DNA of 64,000 nucleotides from SIG440 sp045648175 (GTDB taxonomy: Bacteria > Bacillota > Clostridia > Monoglobales > Monoglobaceae), in assembly GCA_045648175.1 (NCBI GenBank), contig JAZRNN010000013.1, positions 1-64,000 on the forward strand, given 5' to 3'. The notes beneath the pieces are model-generated. The model ran no database searches. It was not told where the DNA came from and saw only the letters and a list, made by a program, of their open reading frames with translations. The position numbers were made by a program, and so were the translations under genes. Shown one piece after another: positions 36,350 to 45,849 of the stretch. Positions within the stretch are counted from its first letter, which is position 1; the number at the start of each line of letters is the position of its first letter.

Positions 36350-38287
36350 ATGAAAAATAACAAACAAATTACATTGGAGGAAAACAGACGGATGACAGAA
36401 CTTAAAAATGGAAATGCAGAACTTTCACGTGATTTGATGTTTCTTTTCAATCGCGGAGAAAATTATCAGAGTTATAATATTCTTGGTGCTCATGTTGTAA
36501 AAGACGGAAAAGCACAGGGGTGCTGTTTTTCGGTCTGGGCGCCCAATGCAAAATCTGTTTCGGTGGTTTGTGACCGAAACGGATGGGACAGAACAAAAAA
36601 CCCTATGGGAAAATACCCAGAAACTGGCATATGGAATTGCTTTGTATGCGATGTGGGATATGGGGAAAACTATAAATTCAGTATCGAAACTCCTAATGGT
36701 GATATTATTCTTAAAGCCGACCCGTTTGCTTTTTCAAGCCAGCTTCGCCCTGAAACAGCATCACGCACAGCGGATACAAGCTATGCGTGGGGTGATGGCA
36801 AATGGATGAAAAAACGTGAAAAAACACCACCTTATGACCAACCGATGAATATTTATGAGCTTCACTTTGGCTCCTGGCAACGCAAGGAAGACGGCGAAAT
36901 GCTGACATATACTCAAATGGCAGAGAGGCTTATTCCTTATGTCAGGGAGATGGGTTATACCCATATTGAGATTATGCCTATTTGTGAATATCCGTTTGAC
37001 GGCTCCTGGGGATATCAGGTTACAGGTTATTACAGCGCAAACAGCCGTTATGGTGACCCAAAAGGACTGAAAGAGTTTATCGACAGATGCCACAAGTCAG
37101 GAATAGGCGTTATTATGGACTGGGTGCCTGCCCACTTTCCACGTGACGAGCACGGACTGAGACTGTTTGACGGCACTCCGCTTTTTGAACATCCCGACAC
37201 AAGACTTGGCGAGCACAAGGAGTGGGGAACATTGGTGTTCAACTGGGGAAAAACCGAAATACACTCATTCCTCATATCCAATGCAATGTTCTGGCTTGAG
37301 GAGTATCATATTGACGGACTTCGTGTTGATGCGGTTTCAAGTATGCTGTATCTTGATTACAATCGCAAAGACGGCGAGTGGGTTGCCAATAAGTACGGCG
37401 GGCACGAGAATTTAGATGCAATCGCATTTTTGCAGAAGCTTAACAAGGTTATCTTTGAAAAATTTCCCAATGTGCTTATGATTGCTGAGGAATCAACTGC
37501 CTGGGGAGGAGTTACAAAGCCTGTACACGAGGGGGGCCTTGGTTTCAACTTCAAGTGGAATATGGGATGGATGAATGATATTCTCAGATTTATGGCGATG
37601 GACCCCTATTTTCGCGGTTCAAACCATAATATGCTGACATTTTCAATGATGTATGCATATTCCGAAAACTACATTCTGCCACTTTCTCACGACGAGGTGG
37701 TTCACGGAAAAAAATCATTGCTTGATAAAATGTATGGCAGTTATGAACAAAAGTTTGCAAGCCTTAAACTGTTGTATGCATATATGTATGCCCACCCTGG
37801 AAAAAAGCTTTTGTTTATGGGCGGCGAATTCGGGCAGTTTATAGAATGGCGGTTTGCAGATAGCCTTGATTGGCAGCTTCTTGATTATGAATCACATCGG
37901 GGAATTAAGGAGTTTGCAAAAGATTTAGGAGAATTTTACCAATCAAACCGCTCGATGTATGAGAATGATTATGATTGGAAGGGCTTTAACTGGATTACCG
38001 CCGATGACAGCGAACATTCGGTTGTTGCATTTATGCGGCAGAGCAGAAGCAGAAGGGACAAAACTATAGTTATTGCAAATTTTGCTGCGCAGGAGCATAA
38101 AGATTACGAGGTAAAGGTTCCGGGTGCAGGCAGTTATGAGGTTGTTCTTTCAACCAACGATAAAAAGTATGGGGGAAAGGGCGACAGGAATAGAAAAATA
38201 AAAGCAACAAAAACAAGGAGTGGGTACTTAATTAAAATCGATATAGCAGAACTTTCGGCAATATATATCAAGAAAACAAAATCCTGA
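36350..38287 (+). CDS. glgB: 1,4-alpha-glucan branching enzyme
   Basis: A 645-residue GH13 branching enzyme that cuts alpha-1,4 chains and re-attaches them by alpha-1,6 bonds. An N-terminal CBM48-type module (FSVWAPNAKSVSVVCDRNGWD, ~63-85) leads into the barrel with VIMDWVPAHFP, DGLRVDAVSSMLY (nucleophile Asp), MIAEEST (Glu) and LPLSHDEVVHGK. Two starts are possible: ATG 36350 with AAAGGA, or ATG 36392 with its own TTGGAGG (36374-36380), which would remove 14 residues. Protein length fits GlgB. First gene of the glycogen synthesis run. Confidence 0.93.
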   Translation: MKNNKQITLEENRRMTELKNGNAELSRDLMFLFNRGENYQSYNILGAHVVKDGKAQGCCFSVWAPNAKSVSVVCDRNGWDRTKNPMGKYPETGIWNCFVCDVGYGENYKFSIETPNGDIILKADPFAFSSQLRPETASRTADTSYAWGDGKWMKKREKTPPYDQPMNIYELHFGSWQRKEDGEMLTYTQMAERLIPYVREMGYTHIEIMPICEYPFDGSWGYQVTGYYSANSRYGDPKGLKEFIDRCHKSGIGVIMDWVPAHFPRDEHGLRLFDGTPLFEHPDTRLGEHKEWGTLVFNWGKTEIHSFLISNAMFWLEEYHIDGLRVDAVSSMLYLDYNRKDGEWVANKYGGHENLDAIAFLQKLNKVIFEKFPNVLMIAEESTAWGGVTKPVHEGGLGFNFKWNMGWMNDILRFMAMDPYFRGSNHNMLTFSMMYAYSENYILPLSHDEVVHGKKSLLDKMYGSYEQKFASLKLLYAYMYAHPGKKLLFMGGEFGQFIEWRFADSLDWQLLDYESHRGIKEFAKDLGEFYQSNRSMYENDYDWKGFNWITADDSEHSVVAFMRQSRSRRDKTIVIANFAAQEHKDYEVKVPGAGSYEVVLSTNDKKYGGKGDRNRKIKATKTRSGYLIKIDIAELSAIYIKKTKS

Positions 38288-38319
38288 TATGTTTTAAATA
38301 AGGAAACGGAGGTCTTTTT

Positions 38320-39585
38320 ATGAAATCAAAAGAATGTGTTGCAATGATTCTTGCGGGCGGACAGGGAAGCCGACTTGGTATTCTCACTAAGAATATTGCA
38401 AAGCCGGCGGTGCCATTTGGCGGAAAGTACAGGATTATTGACTTCCCCTTAAGCAACTGCGCGCACTCGGGTATTACGGCGGTTGGCGTACTGACCCAAT
38501 ATCAGCCGTTGGAACTTAATACTTATATAGGCAACGGACGCCCATGGGACCTTGACAGAAATGACGGCGGCGTGTACGTTCTGCCTCCATATGTTTCAGC
38601 TGAGAAGGGCGAATGGTATAAGGGTACGGCAAATGCCATATACCAGAACATAGGCTTTGTAAGCGGTTTTGACCCGGAATATGTGGTTATTCTCTCGGGT
38701 GACCATATTTATAAAATGGATTATTCAAAAATGGTAAAGGCTCATAAGGCGGCAGGTGCCGCAGCTACAATTGCGGTAATTGAGGTTCCCTGGGATGAAG
38801 CCTCACGCTTTGGTATTATGAATACCGATGCGGATATGAACATTGTGGAATTTGAGGAAAAACCAAAAAACCCAAAGAGCAATCTTGCATCAATGGGTGT
38901 ATATGTGTTCACTTGGGATATACTTAAAAAGTATCTGATTGCTGATGAAAACGACCCAAAATCAGACAACGATTTCGGTAAAAATATTATCCCCAAAATG
39001 CTTGAGGACGGAAACAAAATGCTGGCATACCGCTTTGATGGCTATTGGAAGGATGTCGGCACAATACAGAGTCTATGGGAAGCAAATATGAATCTGCTTT
39101 CCGATGATCCCGGATACGAGCTTGATGATGCACACTGGAAGATTTTCAGCCGCAATCCTGCAAAACCCCCGCATTATCTTGCCCCCGGCTCACGGGTGAA
39201 GAACTGTTATATTACCGAGGGCTGTGAGATTTACGGTGATGTTGAAAATTCGGTTATATTTCAGGGTGTAACGATTGAAGAAGGAGCACAAGTACGTGAC
39301 TCGGTAGTGTTCCCCTGTGCTCATATCGGAAAAGGCGCGGTGCTTACCAAGGCAATGATAGGCACAAATGCCTATATTTCGGATGATGCGGTGATAGGTT
39401 CGCAAGATGAGGATTCGGTGGATGATTTCCACAACACAAAAATCTGCTCGGATGATATAACATTAATAGGCCCTAATATCACAATTGATAAGGGCATAAA
39501 GGTTGCGGCTTGTTCTATGGTTACACGCAACATAAGAAACAAAACAAAAAACACAAAATCTGCGAAAGGAACGGCTACTGCCTGA
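38320..39585 (+). CDS. glgC: Glucose-1-phosphate adenylyltransferase, catalytic subunit
   Basis: A 421-residue ADP-glucose pyrophosphorylase. It has the nucleotide site MILAGGQGSRLGILT and AKPAVPFGGKYRIIDFPLSNC, the glucose-1-P region VGTIQSLWEANMNLL, and a C-terminal beta-helix (YITEGCEIYGDVENSVIF). It makes ADP-glucose from ATP and glucose-1-phosphate, the committed step of glycogen synthesis. Followed after 12 bases by glgD. CGGAGG leads ATG 38320. Confidence 0.94.
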   Translation: MKSKECVAMILAGGQGSRLGILTKNIAKPAVPFGGKYRIIDFPLSNCAHSGITAVGVLTQYQPLELNTYIGNGRPWDLDRNDGGVYVLPPYVSAEKGEWYKGTANAIYQNIGFVSGFDPEYVVILSGDHIYKMDYSKMVKAHKAAGAAATIAVIEVPWDEASRFGIMNTDADMNIVEFEEKPKNPKSNLASMGVYVFTWDILKKYLIADENDPKSDNDFGKNIIPKMLEDGNKMLAYRFDGYWKDVGTIQSLWEANMNLLSDDPGYELDDAHWKIFSRNPAKPPHYLAPGSRVKNCYITEGCEIYGDVENSVIFQGVTIEEGAQVRDSVVFPCAHIGKGAVLTKAMIGTNAYISDDAVIGSQDEDSVDDFHNTKICSDDITLIGPNITIDKGIKVAACSMVTRNIRNKTKNTKSAKGTATA

Positions 39586-39597
39586 GGGTGAGTAATT

Positions 39598-40731
39598 ATG
39601 GAAAATAATAATACATTAGGTTTGATTTTTTCAGAAAATTCCGAGGTTAACCTGGGCGAGCTTATGAGTGTTCGTTCGCTTGCGGCAGTTCCTGTAGGCG
39701 GAAGATACAGAATTATTGACTTTATGCTGTCAAATATGGTGAATTCGGGTATTGTAAATGTCGGTCTTGCCACTGGCTATAAAAATCAGTCGCTGATTGA
39801 CCATGTAGGCAGCGGCAGAGCATGGGATTTATCCCGAAAGGAAACCGGCCTTTTTATTCTTCCCCCTCCTGAAAATCAGGAAACGGGCGGTAGAGTTATG
39901 GGCGGTATTGATTATTTAAACGGTGCAATGAGATATCTGAGAAGAAGCCGTCAGGAATATGTTATGCTTTCTGACTGCAACACAATTTGCAATATTGACC
40001 TTGAAAAGGTGATGGACTTCCATTTCCAAAAGGAAGCAGATATTACGGTTGTATATACAATGGCGCCAAATCTCAGCGAAAAGGAACTCGAAAAACATAT
40101 TCTCTTTGAAGTTGAAGATGACGGCAGGGTGTCTGATATTCAGGTCTACCCCAAACGTCAAAAGTCAGATTGCTCGTATATGCATATGTTCTTTATCAAA
40201 AAGAGCTTTCTTATCGAGCTGATTGAAGACTGTATGGCTCATGACGAACATTTGATATCAAAAAACATCCTTCTTGCGAATGTAAAAAAATGCAGAATCT
40301 TTGCATACCGTTTTGACGGATACAAAAACAAAATTGACAGTATCGACTCTCTTTATCGCTTTAATCTTGAGCTTCTCAGGCCCGATGTTCGTGCTGAGTT
40401 GTTTGGCAAAGGCGACGGGATGAGCATTTACACTAAAGTTAAAGACAGCGTTCCTACAAAATACGGTAAAGATGCAGATGTGAAGAATTCGGTAGTTGCA
40501 GACGGCTGTGTAATTGAGGGGACTGTTGAAAATTGTATTATATTCCGTGGTGTAAAAATCGGCAAAGGGTCGGTTGTTAAAAACTCAATTATAATGCAAA
40601 AATCACAGATAATGGACAACTGCACAGTCGAAAATGCAATTTTCGATAAGGAAGTTATTTTGTGCAGCGGAAAAAAACTTATGGGTCAAAGTACCTATCC
40701 GTTGGTTATTGGCAAACGTACAGTTGTTTGA
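39598..40731 (+). CDS. glgD: GlgD-type ADP-glucose pyrophosphorylase subunit
   Basis: A 377-residue GlgC paralogue typical of Firmicutes. It keeps the fold markers VGGRYRIIDFMLSNMVNSGI and a C-terminal beta-helix (VVADGCVIEGTVENCIIF). The glycine-rich nucleotide loop GGQGSRL of GlgC is replaced here by an FSENSEVNLGELM segment, so it is probably non-catalytic and modulates GlgC in a hetero-oligomer. It lies between glgC and glgA. Confidence 0.9.
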   Translation: MENNNTLGLIFSENSEVNLGELMSVRSLAAVPVGGRYRIIDFMLSNMVNSGIVNVGLATGYKNQSLIDHVGSGRAWDLSRKETGLFILPPPENQETGGRVMGGIDYLNGAMRYLRRSRQEYVMLSDCNTICNIDLEKVMDFHFQKEADITVVYTMAPNLSEKELEKHILFEVEDDGRVSDIQVYPKRQKSDCSYMHMFFIKKSFLIELIEDCMAHDEHLISKNILLANVKKCRIFAYRFDGYKNKIDSIDSLYRFNLELLRPDVRAELFGKGDGMSIYTKVKDSVPTKYGKDADVKNSVVADGCVIEGTVENCIIFRGVKIGKGSVVKNSIIMQKSQIMDNCTVENAIFDKEVILCSGKKLMGQSTYPLVIGKRTVV

Positions 40732-40761
40732 TGTATAATTTGACAGAAAGGAGAGGATATT

Positions 40762-42195
40762 TTGAATATTCTAATGCTATCCTCTGAGGTTGCACCTTTT
40801 GCAAAGTCGGGCGGCTTGGGTGATGTTTTAGGGGCACTTCCGCAAAACCTGGCAGCGCAAGGCAATGATGTAAGAGTAATGCTGCCTAAATACGGGCTTA
40901 TTGCGGATGAGTTTATTTCAGGAATGAACTTTGAACTATACACCTATGTGCCTGTGGGCTGGCGCAATAAGTACTGCGGTGTTTTTTCAATTAAAAAGGC
41001 AGGAGTAACCTATTATTTTATAGACAATGAATATTATTTTGGCGAAAAGTGTCTTTATAAATGGGATGATTTAGAAAGATTCAGCTTTTTTGACAAAGCG
41101 GCTCTTGAAGTTTTGCCCAAAATAGGTTTTAAGCCTGACATAATACACTGCAATGATTGGCAGACGGGAGCGGTTCCTGTAGTGTTGGAGGCTTATTACA
41201 AGCAGAATGATTTTTATAAAGATATAAAAACCGTCTACACAATACACAATCTCAAATATCAGGGAATTTATTCAATTGATGCGGTTAAGGATTTTCTGTC
41301 TCTTGGTGATGAATATTTCACCGATGACAAGCTTGAATTCCATGGCTGTGCAAATCTGATGAAGGCGGGAATTGTATATTCAAATGTGGTTACAACAGTA
41401 AGCCCCACCTATGCGCAGGAGATTAAAACTCACACCGGTGGCGAAAGGCTTGATGGCTTGCTTTCGGCACGTGGCGACTCCCTTTACGGAATTTTAAATG
41501 GCATTGATTATAAGGTATATAATCCCAAGACGGATAAAAACATTATATACAATTACGGCATCAGGGATGTACTCGAGGGCAAAAAGAAAAACAAAATGGC
41601 ACTGCAGGAGCAGCTTGGTCTTCCTGTCGATGGTGAAAAGGTGATGATTGGTTTAGTTTCAAGGCTTGTTGACCAAAAGGGCCTCGACGTCATTGCCGAA
41701 GCTATGGGCGAGCTTATGAATCTTGATATGCAGTTTGTCATACTTGGCACAGGAGATGAACGGTATGAGGAAATGTTTCGCCATTATGCTGGATGTAATC
41801 CTGATAAGGTGTCGGCAAATATTACATTCAGTAATGAATTGGCACACCGCATATATGCGGCATCTGACTTGTTTTTGATGCCATCATTGTTTGAACCCTG
41901 TGGATTGGGTCAGCTTATCGCACTCAGCTACGGAACAATACCTGTTGTACGTGAAACCGGTGGGCTTAAGGATACCATTAAGTCATATAATGAATTTACG
42001 GGTGAGGGCAACGGCTTCAGCTTTTATGCCCCTGATGCACACGATATGGCATTTACCATAAAGCGTGCTATCAGCTTTTTTGCGGATAAAACTGTATGGA
42101 AAAAATTGTGTCAGAAGGCGATGAAGGAAGACTTCTCATGGACAGAGTCTGCAAAGGAGTATTTAAAGATTTACGGAAATCTGACAGGAATTTAG
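40762..42195 (+). CDS. glgA: Glycogen synthase (ADP-glucose)
   Basis: A 477-residue GT5 enzyme. FAKSGGLGDVLGALP near residues 13-27 is the ADP-glucose-binding K-x-G-G-L signature, followed by DIIHCNDWQTGAVP, VYTIHNLKYQGIYS and SLFEPCGLGQLIALSYG with its conserved Glu. It extends alpha-1,4-glucan chains from ADP-glucose. It starts with TTG 40762 behind GAAAGGAGAGG. Length is normal for bacterial GlgA. Confidence 0.93.
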   Translation: MNILMLSSEVAPFAKSGGLGDVLGALPQNLAAQGNDVRVMLPKYGLIADEFISGMNFELYTYVPVGWRNKYCGVFSIKKAGVTYYFIDNEYYFGEKCLYKWDDLERFSFFDKAALEVLPKIGFKPDIIHCNDWQTGAVPVVLEAYYKQNDFYKDIKTVYTIHNLKYQGIYSIDAVKDFLSLGDEYFTDDKLEFHGCANLMKAGIVYSNVVTTVSPTYAQEIKTHTGGERLDGLLSARGDSLYGILNGIDYKVYNPKTDKNIIYNYGIRDVLEGKKKNKMALQEQLGLPVDGEKVMIGLVSRLVDQKGLDVIAEAMGELMNLDMQFVILGTGDERYEEMFRHYAGCNPDKVSANITFSNELAHRIYAASDLFLMPSLFEPCGLGQLIALSYGTIPVVRETGGLKDTIKSYNEFTGEGNGFSFYAPDAHDMAFTIKRAISFFADKTVWKKLCQKAMKEDFSWTESAKEYLKIYGNLTGI

Positions 42196-42237
42196 AAATA
42201 TTTAAACAGCAAGAAATTTGGAGGAAAAAACATAAAA

Positions 42238-44694
42238 ATGGCAAATACGAAAAAGACAGAAGCAAAGGCGCTTAAAGAAAAAATAAAGAGCTCTATTTCG
42301 GGCAAATTGCGCAGATATTACGGTAAATCGGTAGAAACTGCAACACCTGACCAGATATATAAGGCATGTGCCTTTACCGTCCGTGACGAAATTATGGAGG
42401 AATGGGCAAAATCAAGAGAAATTCTTGAAAACGGCCATAAAAAGGAACTTTATTATCTGTCGTTTGAATTCCTTATGGGCAGAGCGTTGGGGAATAATAT
42501 GATGAATATTATGCAGACGGATATCTATCGCGAGGCGCTTGAGGAGATGGGTATTGACCTCTCAGCAGTTGAGGATGTAGAAAATGATGCGGGTCTTGGC
42601 AACGGCGGTCTTGGCAGACTTGCGGCGTGCTTTTTAGACTCTCTCTCGACATTGGAGCTTCCTGCGTTTGGTTGCGGTATCCGTTATGAATATGGACTTT
42701 TTAAACAAAAAATAGTTGATGGATATCAGATTGAAATGCCCGACCCATGGCTTGAGGACGGCAATGTATGGGAAATCGAACGCCCTGAGGACAGCGTGGA
42801 AGTGCATTACAACGGATATATCGAGGAATATTTCGAGGATGGAAGAATGAAATTCCGTCACACAGGCTATAACACCGTTATTGCCGAGCCTTACGATATG
42901 CCTATTTCGGGATACAATTCAAAACTGGTAAACACATTAAGATTGTGGAAGGCTCGTTCGCCTCAAATTATAAATATGAGCGAATTTAACCGTGGTGATT
43001 ATGCAATGGCGGTTAAAGACAAGGAACTTGCCGAGGTTGTTTCACAGATTCTTTATCCCGAAGATAATCATTATGAGGGCAAGCTTTTAAGACTTAAACA
43101 GCAGTATTTCTTTGTATCTGCAACAATTCAGTGGATTTTGTCCAAGCAAAAACGTCGTGGTCACAGCCTTTATGACCTGCACAAATACGTGCAGATTCAC
43201 ATCAACGACACACATCCCACAATAGCTATCCCCGAGCTTATGCGTATTCTTATGGATGAAGAAGGCTTTGGATGGGACGAGGCGTGGGATATCACTCAAA
43301 GACTTTTTGCCTATACCAACCACACAATTATGACCGAGGCTCTTGAAAAATGGCCTATGTCAATGGTTGAAAGCCTGCTGCCACGTGTTGCTATGATTAT
43401 TAAGGAAATAGACCGCAGACAGCGTGAAAATCTCCACTCAAGATTTGGTAATGACATTGGCAAGATTGAGTATATGGCGGTTATCTCAAATGGTAATGTC
43501 AACATGGCAAATCTTTGCCTTACTGCATGCCACAGCATAAATGGTGTTGCGGCACTTCATACAGATATTTTAAAGAATGAAACCTTCAGGGATTATCACA
43601 TACTCTCTCCTGAAAAGTTCAAAAATGTTACCAATGGCGTAACACCAAGACGTTGGCTCCTCAAGGCAAATCCACGTCTTGCGGGCTTGATTTGCGATGC
43701 AATCGGTGATAGTTGGATAAAGAATGCCGAAAACCTTGAAAACCTTGGAAAATTTGCAGATGACAGTGCCTTTCGTGAAAAATTTGCCGAAATTAAGCAG
43801 GAAAACAAGCTGAAGCTGGCAGACTATATCAAAGAACATAACGGTATTGTGGTTGACCCCAATTCTATTTTTGACGTGCAGATAAAAAGATTGCACGAGT
43901 ATAAACGTCAGCTTATGAAGGCGATGCATATTATTTATCGTTATAAAATGATAACCGAAAATCCCTCACAGGCAAGTATGTTGCCCGAGACCTTTATATT
44001 TGGGGCAAAAGCGGCGCCCGGTTATCATACTGCAAAGCTGATTATCAAGCTGATTAACAATGTTGCAAATGTAGTAAACAACGACCCAAGAACAAAGGAT
44101 ATCCTCAAGGTTGTGTTTATCGAAAATTACAGCGTTTCGATTGCTGAAAAGATTGTTGCTGCGGCTAACCTCAGCGAACAGATTTCAACCGCCAGCAAGG
44201 AGGCATCAGGCACAGGTAATATGAAGCTGATGCTCAACGGTGCTCTGACAATAGGAACGTTAGACGGTGCCAATGTTGAAATTGCCGAGCGCGTAGGTCT
44301 TGATAATATTTATATTTTCGGTCTTACATCACAGGAGGTTTTAAATATCTATGCGTCGGGTCATTCGGGCAGTCCCGAGGTATATTCGCAGAATATGGTC
44401 ATAAAGGGTATTGTTGACAGCTTTATTGACGGAACCTTTACTCCCGATAACCAGAACTTATTCCAGGAACTTTATCACGGATTGGTGTTTGGTCACGGCT
44501 TTGCCGACCCATATTTGCTCCTTCGTGATTTTGAATCATATCTTGATGCAGGTCACCGTATGGCAAAAGACTTCCAGACACCTGATGTGTGGAATAAAAA
44601 GGCAATTATCAATGTCTCAAAGGCAGGATATTTCTCAAGTGACAGGTCGATTATGGATTATAATAACAACATCTGGGGACTTGAAAAAATTTAG
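42238..44694 (+). CDS. glgP: Glycogen/starch phosphorylase
   Basis: An 818-residue GT35 enzyme. NDAGLGNGGLGRLAACFLDS (~118-137), IHINDTHPTIAIPELMR, NGVTPRRWLLKANPRL and EASGTGNMKLMLNGALTIGT (containing the PLP-binding Lys) are all present. It releases glucose-1-phosphate from glycogen with phosphate. Last gene of the operon; GGAGGAAAAAAC precedes ATG 42238, and a strong terminator follows at 44724. Synthesis and breakdown genes are thus on one transcript. Confidence 0.95.
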   Translation: MANTKKTEAKALKEKIKSSISGKLRRYYGKSVETATPDQIYKACAFTVRDEIMEEWAKSREILENGHKKELYYLSFEFLMGRALGNNMMNIMQTDIYREALEEMGIDLSAVEDVENDAGLGNGGLGRLAACFLDSLSTLELPAFGCGIRYEYGLFKQKIVDGYQIEMPDPWLEDGNVWEIERPEDSVEVHYNGYIEEYFEDGRMKFRHTGYNTVIAEPYDMPISGYNSKLVNTLRLWKARSPQIINMSEFNRGDYAMAVKDKELAEVVSQILYPEDNHYEGKLLRLKQQYFFVSATIQWILSKQKRRGHSLYDLHKYVQIHINDTHPTIAIPELMRILMDEEGFGWDEAWDITQRLFAYTNHTIMTEALEKWPMSMVESLLPRVAMIIKEIDRRQRENLHSRFGNDIGKIEYMAVISNGNVNMANLCLTACHSINGVAALHTDILKNETFRDYHILSPEKFKNVTNGVTPRRWLLKANPRLAGLICDAIGDSWIKNAENLENLGKFADDSAFREKFAEIKQENKLKLADYIKEHNGIVVDPNSIFDVQIKRLHEYKRQLMKAMHIIYRYKMITENPSQASMLPETFIFGAKAAPGYHTAKLIIKLINNVANVVNNDPRTKDILKVVFIENYSVSIAEKIVAAANLSEQISTASKEASGTGNMKLMLNGALTIGTLDGANVEIAERVGLDNIYIFGLTSQEVLNIYASGHSGSPEVYSQNMVIKGIVDSFIDGTFTPDNQNLFQELYHGLVFGHGFADPYLLLRDFESYLDAGHRMAKDFQTPDVWNKKAIINVSKAGYFSSDRSIMDYNNNIWGLEKI

Positions 44695-44723
44695 AGAGGG
44701 TCTGTTAAAATAGTCCGGAACAC

Positions 44724-44753
44724 AAAACGACGGGTTTTTTATCCCGTCGTTTT
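44724..44753. terminator. Terminator after glgP, usable in both directions
   Basis: AAAACGACGGG (44724-44734) and CCCGTCGTTTT (44743-44753) form an 11-base stem with an 8-base loop. It lies between the glgP stop and the minus-strand stop at 44768 and can end both transcripts. Confidence 0.85.
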
Positions 44754-44767
44754 ACGTTTATATAAGA

Positions 44768-44950
44768 CTAATCTTGTTTTGATTTAATACCAAAAGCGGC
44801 ATTGATTTTTGCTGAGTTTTTTTCGTTACGTTCCTGCCACTCTTCATCAATACAGGTATCCACTGTTTTAATTTGCGCTTTTCTCAGGATTTCGATTGCA
44901 TCAGTCATTGCGCAAAAAAGTTGTTCGTAAAGGGCTTTGTAATCAGGCAT
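44768..44950 (-). CDS. Small conserved hypothetical protein (60 residues)
   Basis: A 60-residue protein starting MPDYKALYEQLFCAMTDAIE, a pattern I know from many small Firmicute proteins of unknown role (DYKxLYxxLFxxxTDAI). It is helical with no membrane segment or signal. The start is set by GAGAGGAAAA just ahead of ATG 44950; the longer open frame upstream lies in the transcript leader and has no ribosome site. A good promoter (45172-45200) lies over 200 bases upstream, leaving a long leader with a strong inverted repeat. Confidence 0.75.
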   Translation of the reverse strand: MPDYKALYEQLFCAMTDAIEILRKAQIKTVDTCIDEEWQERNEKNSAKINAAFGIKSKQD

Positions 44951-44978
44951 TTTAGTTTTTTCCTCTCTAATTAAAAAG

Positions 44979-45028
44979 TGCGACAACCGAAGCTGCCGCA
45001 CGAAAAACGCAAGCTTCGAAATGTCGCA
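44979..45028 (-). other. Inverted repeat in the leader of the 60-residue gene
   Basis: TGCGACA (44979-44985) pairs perfectly with TGTCGCA (45022-45028), and inside it GAAGC (44989-44993) pairs with GCTTC (45012-45016). On the minus strand it lies about 25 bases ahead of the ribosome site. It could be an attenuating structure or a protein-binding site. Confidence 0.45.
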
Positions 45029-45171
45029 AAACAAACTGTTTATAGATACTGTATACCTTAAACCCCTGAAACTTGCATTTTTGCCGTTTTTGAGGAATTT
45101 AAGGCAACACAAAAAGACATACTATTTTCATATGCAGCATCTATACAATATAAAGTTCGTTTTGCATAAAT

Positions 45172-45200
45172 ATTATAACACAAGATTACAAAAAATACAA
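45172..45200 (-). promoter_or_regulatory. Sigma-A promoter for the 60-residue gene
   Basis: Minus strand: -35 TTGTAT (45195-45200), 17-base spacer, consensus -10 TATAAT (45172-45177). Confidence 0.72.
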
Positions 45201-45212
45201 CAATAATTTTAT

Positions 45213-45241
45213 TTGCATTTTTTATTTATTTATGATAGTAT
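45213..45241 (+). promoter_or_regulatory. Sigma-A promoter for the DUF5662-like gene
   Basis: -35 TTGCAT (45213-45218), 17-base spacer, -10 TAGTAT (45236-45241). Its -35 lies only 13 bases from the -35 of the divergent promoter. Confidence 0.6.
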
Positions 45242-45281
45242 AGTTTTATTGTGAATTTTGTTAAAAGGAGAGCGCAGTGGG

Positions 45282-45803
45282 ATGTTAAAAAACTTTTTCG
45301 GGCATTTGTCAACGGTTATACGTCATCGACACAAGGTGTTTGTCCATTGTTGCCGTGTGGGTATTCCGATACGCGGTTTGCTGCACGATTTGTCAAAATT
45401 TTCGCCAACCGAATTTATTCCCGGAGTAAGGTTTTTTCTTGGTACACGTAGCCCCAACGAAGAGGAACGTGCCACGTTTGGATACTCTCTTGCGTGGATG
45501 CACCACAAGGGCAGAAACAGACATCATTTTGAATATTGGACAGATTACAACCCCGAAACAAAGCAGATTTCACCTGTAAAAATGCCCATTCGTTTTGTTA
45601 AGGAAATGTTTTGCGACAGGGTTGCCGCTAGCAAGATTTATCAGGACAAAAATTATACAAACAATCATCCAATCGAGTATTTTATGCGTGGAAAGATGAG
45701 AAGAAGCATTCACCCCGAAACATCGGACCTTTTGGAAGAATGGCTTGTTATGCTTGCTGAAAAGGGCGAAAAAGAAACGTTTAAGCATATTAAAAAGGTA
45801 TAA
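45282..45803 (+). CDS. DUF5662-family protein
   Basis: A 173-residue cytoplasmic protein. It carries LLHDLSKFSPTEFIPG near residues 34-49 and AWMHHKGRNRHHFEYW near 72-87; the paired HD and HHxxxxxHH patterns are typical of the DUF5662 family and suggest metal binding, as in HD-fold hydrolases. No function is established to my knowledge. ATG 45282 follows AAAGGAG (45264-45270); an in-frame TTG at 45258 precedes that site. Own promoter and terminator, so monocistronic. Confidence 0.75.
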   Translation: MLKNFFGHLSTVIRHRHKVFVHCCRVGIPIRGLLHDLSKFSPTEFIPGVRFFLGTRSPNEEERATFGYSLAWMHHKGRNRHHFEYWTDYNPETKQISPVKMPIRFVKEMFCDRVAASKIYQDKNYTNNHPIEYFMRGKMRRSIHPETSDLLEEWLVMLAEKGEKETFKHIKKV

Positions 45804-45811
45804 TGAAATGA

Positions 45812-45840
45812 AAACGCCGACGGATACACCGTCGGCGTTT
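45812..45840. terminator. Terminator after the DUF5662-like gene
   Basis: Perfect 12-base stem AAACGCCGACGG (45812-45823) with CCGTCGGCGTTT (45829-45840) and a 5-base loop. It sits 10 bases before the stop of the minus-strand micropeptide gene and can serve both. Confidence 0.88.
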
Positions 45841-45849
45841 GTGTTTCTT

